A stretch of DNA of 43,419 bases, from assembly GCA_015066525.1 (NCBI GenBank), contig SVOG01000043.1:1-43419 (forward strand). The letters run 5' to 3'. The position numbers were made by a program, and so were the translations under genes. This stretch comes from Oscillospiraceae bacterium (GTDB taxonomy: Bacteria; Bacillota; Clostridia; Oscillospirales; Acutalibacteraceae). This document shows positions 41,382-43,419 of the stretch, in pieces. The notes beneath the pieces are model-generated. The model was given only the letters and a program-made list of their open reading frames with translations. It was not told where the DNA came from and ran no database searches. Numbering within the stretch: position 1 is the stretch's first letter; every line of letters begins with the position of its first letter.

Positions 41382-42506
41382 CTAAATGCGTGTGTCCTTG
41401 CTGAGGCTGACGGGGTAATTCTCTGCGCCCGAAAGTTCAACGCCTGATTTAATATTGACATTCTTGTCGGCGATAATGTAGTTCACCTTGGTGTTTTCGC
41501 CGATGACGGTGTCCTGCATCAGGATGGAATTCTTGACCACTGCGCCTTCCTCCACCTTAACGCCCTTGAAGAGGATACTGTTCTCGACCGTACCCTTGAT
41601 TTCGCAGCCGTCGGCAATGAGGGTGTTCTTCACCTCAGCGTCCTTGCCGTAGAGCGTCGGCATATCGTCGCGCTCTTTGGTGTAAATCGGTCTGTCGTGG
41701 ACAAAGAGCTTGCGCTTAATGTCCTTATTCAGCAGGCTCATCGAAATATCGTAGTAGCTCTGTACGCTGTCGATGGTGCCGATGAAGCAGTCGGTAGCGT
41801 CATAAGCGTATGCCTTGCCGGAATTAATGCAGTTCATCAGAATGCTTCTCTGGAAGGATACTTCATTCTTGGAATGAGCCGTTGTAATCAGCGTCTGCAA
41901 GAGATACTTCTTAATCAGAATGATATTGCAGGAGTAGAATACCTCGCCGTCCGTGTCGGGGTCGATAACGGCGGAGTTAATCTTGCCGTCCGCCGCGACG
42001 TCGTCCATCACGAGAACGCTGCTCATATTAGCGGGTTTCTTGCCTCTTACGCCGACGATGGTAACCGCAGCGTCCTTCGCCTCGTGCGCGTCGAATACGT
42101 CCTCGAAATCAATGTTCATCACATTGTAGCAGTCGCTCATCAGTACCCATTCCTGGTTGGACTGGTCGAGGAAATTCATATTGCCGTAAATCGCGTCAAT
42201 TCTGTTGCCCCACATCGTGGTGTTGCTGAGTGAATACGGCGGCAACAGATAGAGACCGTCCGTCTTTCTCGACAAATCCCACGGTTTGCCGGTGCCGACG
42301 TGGTCCATCAGTGAATTAAAGTTGGAGTTGGTGACAACGCCAACATTGGAAATCTGGCTTTCTACCATATTGGAGAGAGGGAAGTCGATTAAACGATAGC
42401 GCGAACAAAACGGAACCGAGCCCATTGTTCTCATATCGGTGAGCGACTCGAGTGCCTCCTCGTGAATATTGGCGAAAATTAAACCAAGAACTTTCTTTCC
42501 GTTCAT
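41382..42506 (-). CDS. glgD: Glucose-1-phosphate adenylyltransferase subunit GlgD
   Basis: 374 aa. Nucleotidyltransferase fold with 'PFCSRYRLIDFPLSNMV' near the N-terminus and a left-handed beta-helix of hexapeptides at the C-terminus ('NTLIADGCEIKG', 'SILFKGVKVEEGAVVKN'). GlgD is the regulatory paralogue that pairs with GlgC in Firmicutes. It lacks the GlgC GGxGTRL catalytic loop, and 'KVLGLIFANIHEE' stands in that place. The start at 42506 (MNGKKVLG) follows GGAGG; an upstream in-frame ATG at 42533 would overlap glgC. It lies 4 bp after glgC. Confidence 0.94.
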   Translation of the reverse strand: MNGKKVLGLIFANIHEEALESLTDMRTMGSVPFCSRYRLIDFPLSNMVESQISNVGVVTNSNFNSLMDHVGTGKPWDLSRKTDGLYLLPPYSLSNTTMWGNRIDAIYGNMNFLDQSNQEWVLMSDCYNVMNIDFEDVFDAHEAKDAAVTIVGVRGKKPANMSSVLVMDDVAADGKINSAVIDPDTDGEVFYSCNIILIKKYLLQTLITTAHSKNEVSFQRSILMNCINSGKAYAYDATDCFIGTIDSVQSYYDISMSLLNKDIKRKLFVHDRPIYTKERDDMPTLYGKDAEVKNTLIADGCEIKGTVENSILFKGVKVEEGAVVKNSILMQDTVIGENTKVNYIIADKNVNIKSGVELSGAENYPVSLSKDTRI

Positions 42507-42510
42507 ATTC

Positions 42511-43419
42511 TTATACCTCCTCTCCTGATGCAATCATTTCTTTGGGAGCAATCTTCTTGCCCTCGGTGATGGTAGCGCCCGAACCGATGACGGCAATGCC
42601 CCAGTCCTCGCTGTTTTCGAGGTGTTCGGGGATTTCGCCAATCTGGGCATTCTTTTCAATCACGGCATCTTCTGCAATGATGGAATAGTAAACTTTTGCG
42701 CCTTCTTTGACAGTAGCGCCGGGCATGATGACGGAGTACTTAACCTCCGCGCCCTTCTCGATGACAACGTCGGGGGATACCACCGAGTAGTCAACATAGC
42801 CGTCGATTTCACAGCCTTCGCCGATGGAGGAGTTCTCCACGTCAGCGTCGGGGCCGATATAGTGCGGCGGCGACATCGGATTGCGCGAGTAAACCTTCCA
42901 TGTCTTGTCCGAGAGGTCGAGGTCGACGTTCGGATTGATGATGTCGAGGTTTGCTTCCCAGAGGGAGTCGATGGTGCCGACGTCCTTCCAGTAACCCTTG
43001 AACGGGAAGGCGAACATTCTCTGACCGTCGGCGAGCATCGTCGGGATGATGTTCTTACCGAAGTCGTTGGAGGAGTTCGGGTCTGCCTCGTCCTGCGTGA
43101 GGTATTTGCGGAGTTTGTCCCAGGAGAATACGTACACACCCATCGAAGCCTTGTTGGACTTCGGCTCGGCGGGTTTCTCCGCAAATTCGTAAATCTTGTT
43201 GTTTTCGTCCGTTGCGAGGATACCGAAACGGGATGCCTCTTCCCACGGAACTTCGAGCACTGCGATGGTGCAGTCCGCGTTGTTCTTCTTGTGGAAATCA
43301 ATCATCTTAGCGTAATTCATCTTGTAGATATGGTCGCCCGAGAGGATGACAACGTACTCGGGGTCGTATTTCTCGATGAATGCGATATTCTGATAAATGG
43401 CGTTTGCCGTACCCTTGTA
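42511..43419 (-). CDS. glgC: Glucose-1-phosphate adenylyltransferase GlgC (N-terminus outside window)
   Basis: 302 residues are visible; about 80-100 N-terminal residues lie beyond the window edge, since the frame is open to base 43419. It makes ADP-glucose from ATP and glucose-1-phosphate, the committed step of glycogen synthesis. Visible motifs are [11 protein letters not shown] and [10 protein letters not shown] (just inside the edge), FAEKP (activator/substrate region) and [14 protein letters not shown]. The C-terminal left-handed helix has hexapeptide repeats ('[17 protein letters not shown]'). Operon order glgC-glgD-glgA. Confidence 0.95.
   Translation of the reverse strand, partial: YKGTANAIYQNIAFIEKYDPEYVVILSGDHIYKMNYAKMIDFHKKNNADCTIAVLEVPWEEASRFGILATDENNKIYEFAEKPAEPKSNKASMGVYVFSWDKLRKYLTQDEADPNSSNDFGKNIIPTMLADGQRMFAFPFKGYWKDVGTIDSLWEANLDIINPNVDLDLSDKTWKVYSRNPMSPPHYIGPDADVENSSIGEGCEIDGYVDYSVVSPDVVIEKGAEVKYSVIMPGATVKEGAKVYYSIIAEDAVIEKNAQIGEIPEHLENSEDWGIAVIGSGATITEGKKIAPKEMIASGEEV

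Overview
The window reads as chromosome of a strictly anaerobic, monoderm Firmicute of the Clostridia, probably of the Ruminococcaceae/Oscillospiraceae type. This is inferred from gene content: a rubrerythrin, a complete Rnf complex, a class II GalT, a GlgC/GlgD pair, and a Tad pilus locus without an outer-membrane secretin. No rRNA, tRNA, transposase, integrase, phage gene or CRISPR array was recognised. Two genes are cut by the window edges: rubrerythrin on the left and glgC on the right.

Layout. 1-5.1 kb holds housekeeping genes: rubrerythrin end, PHP phosphatase + galT, LOG-family protein + cytidylate-kinase-like protein, and an MmcQ/YjbR protein. 4.5-8.4 kb is a minus-strand group with a membrane nucleotide-sugar 4,6-dehydratase and a Ktr/Trk potassium channel pair. 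8.5-11.5 kb has a secreted CHAP-domain protein and a divergent beta-lactamase-fold serine hydrolase. 11.5-17.6 kb is the minus-strand operon rnfC-D-G-E-A-B followed by apbE, the flavinyltransferase that would load FMN onto RnfG and RnfD. It has a strong promoter with a palindrome over its -10 box. 17.65-17.9 kb is a triplicated 83-bp non-coding repeat. 17.9-21.0 kb holds a GNAT / DUF1858 / PAP2 operon and a divergent methyltransferase.

21.1-39.7 kb is the highlight: one plus-strand Tad (tight adherence/Flp) pilus operon. In order it encodes a prepilin peptidase, two Flp pilins of 56 and 55 aa, TadE, CpaB/RcpC, TadZ/CpaE, TadA ATPase, TadB, TadC, a DUF192 protein, a DivIVA-like coiled-coil protein, and a 3433-residue protein. 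That last protein has a TadG-like membrane N-terminus fused to roughly 2000 residues of degenerate 'xYVxGG(D/N)M' repeats (probable beta-helix), an acidic linker and a pilin-accessory-like C-terminus. It is likely a giant pilus-associated surface protein, and the DivIVA-like protein suggests that the machine is positioned in the cell.

39.7-43.4 kb is the minus-strand glycogen operon glgC-glgD-glgA.

A cross-cutting observation is a set of intergenic elements made of tandem heptamers (TTAGCTC, AAGGCTC, GAATGGA/ATTCTCA) beside small hairpins, at three unrelated loci: rnfB/apbE, rnfC/GNAT and glgD/glgA. They share period and architecture but not sequence.
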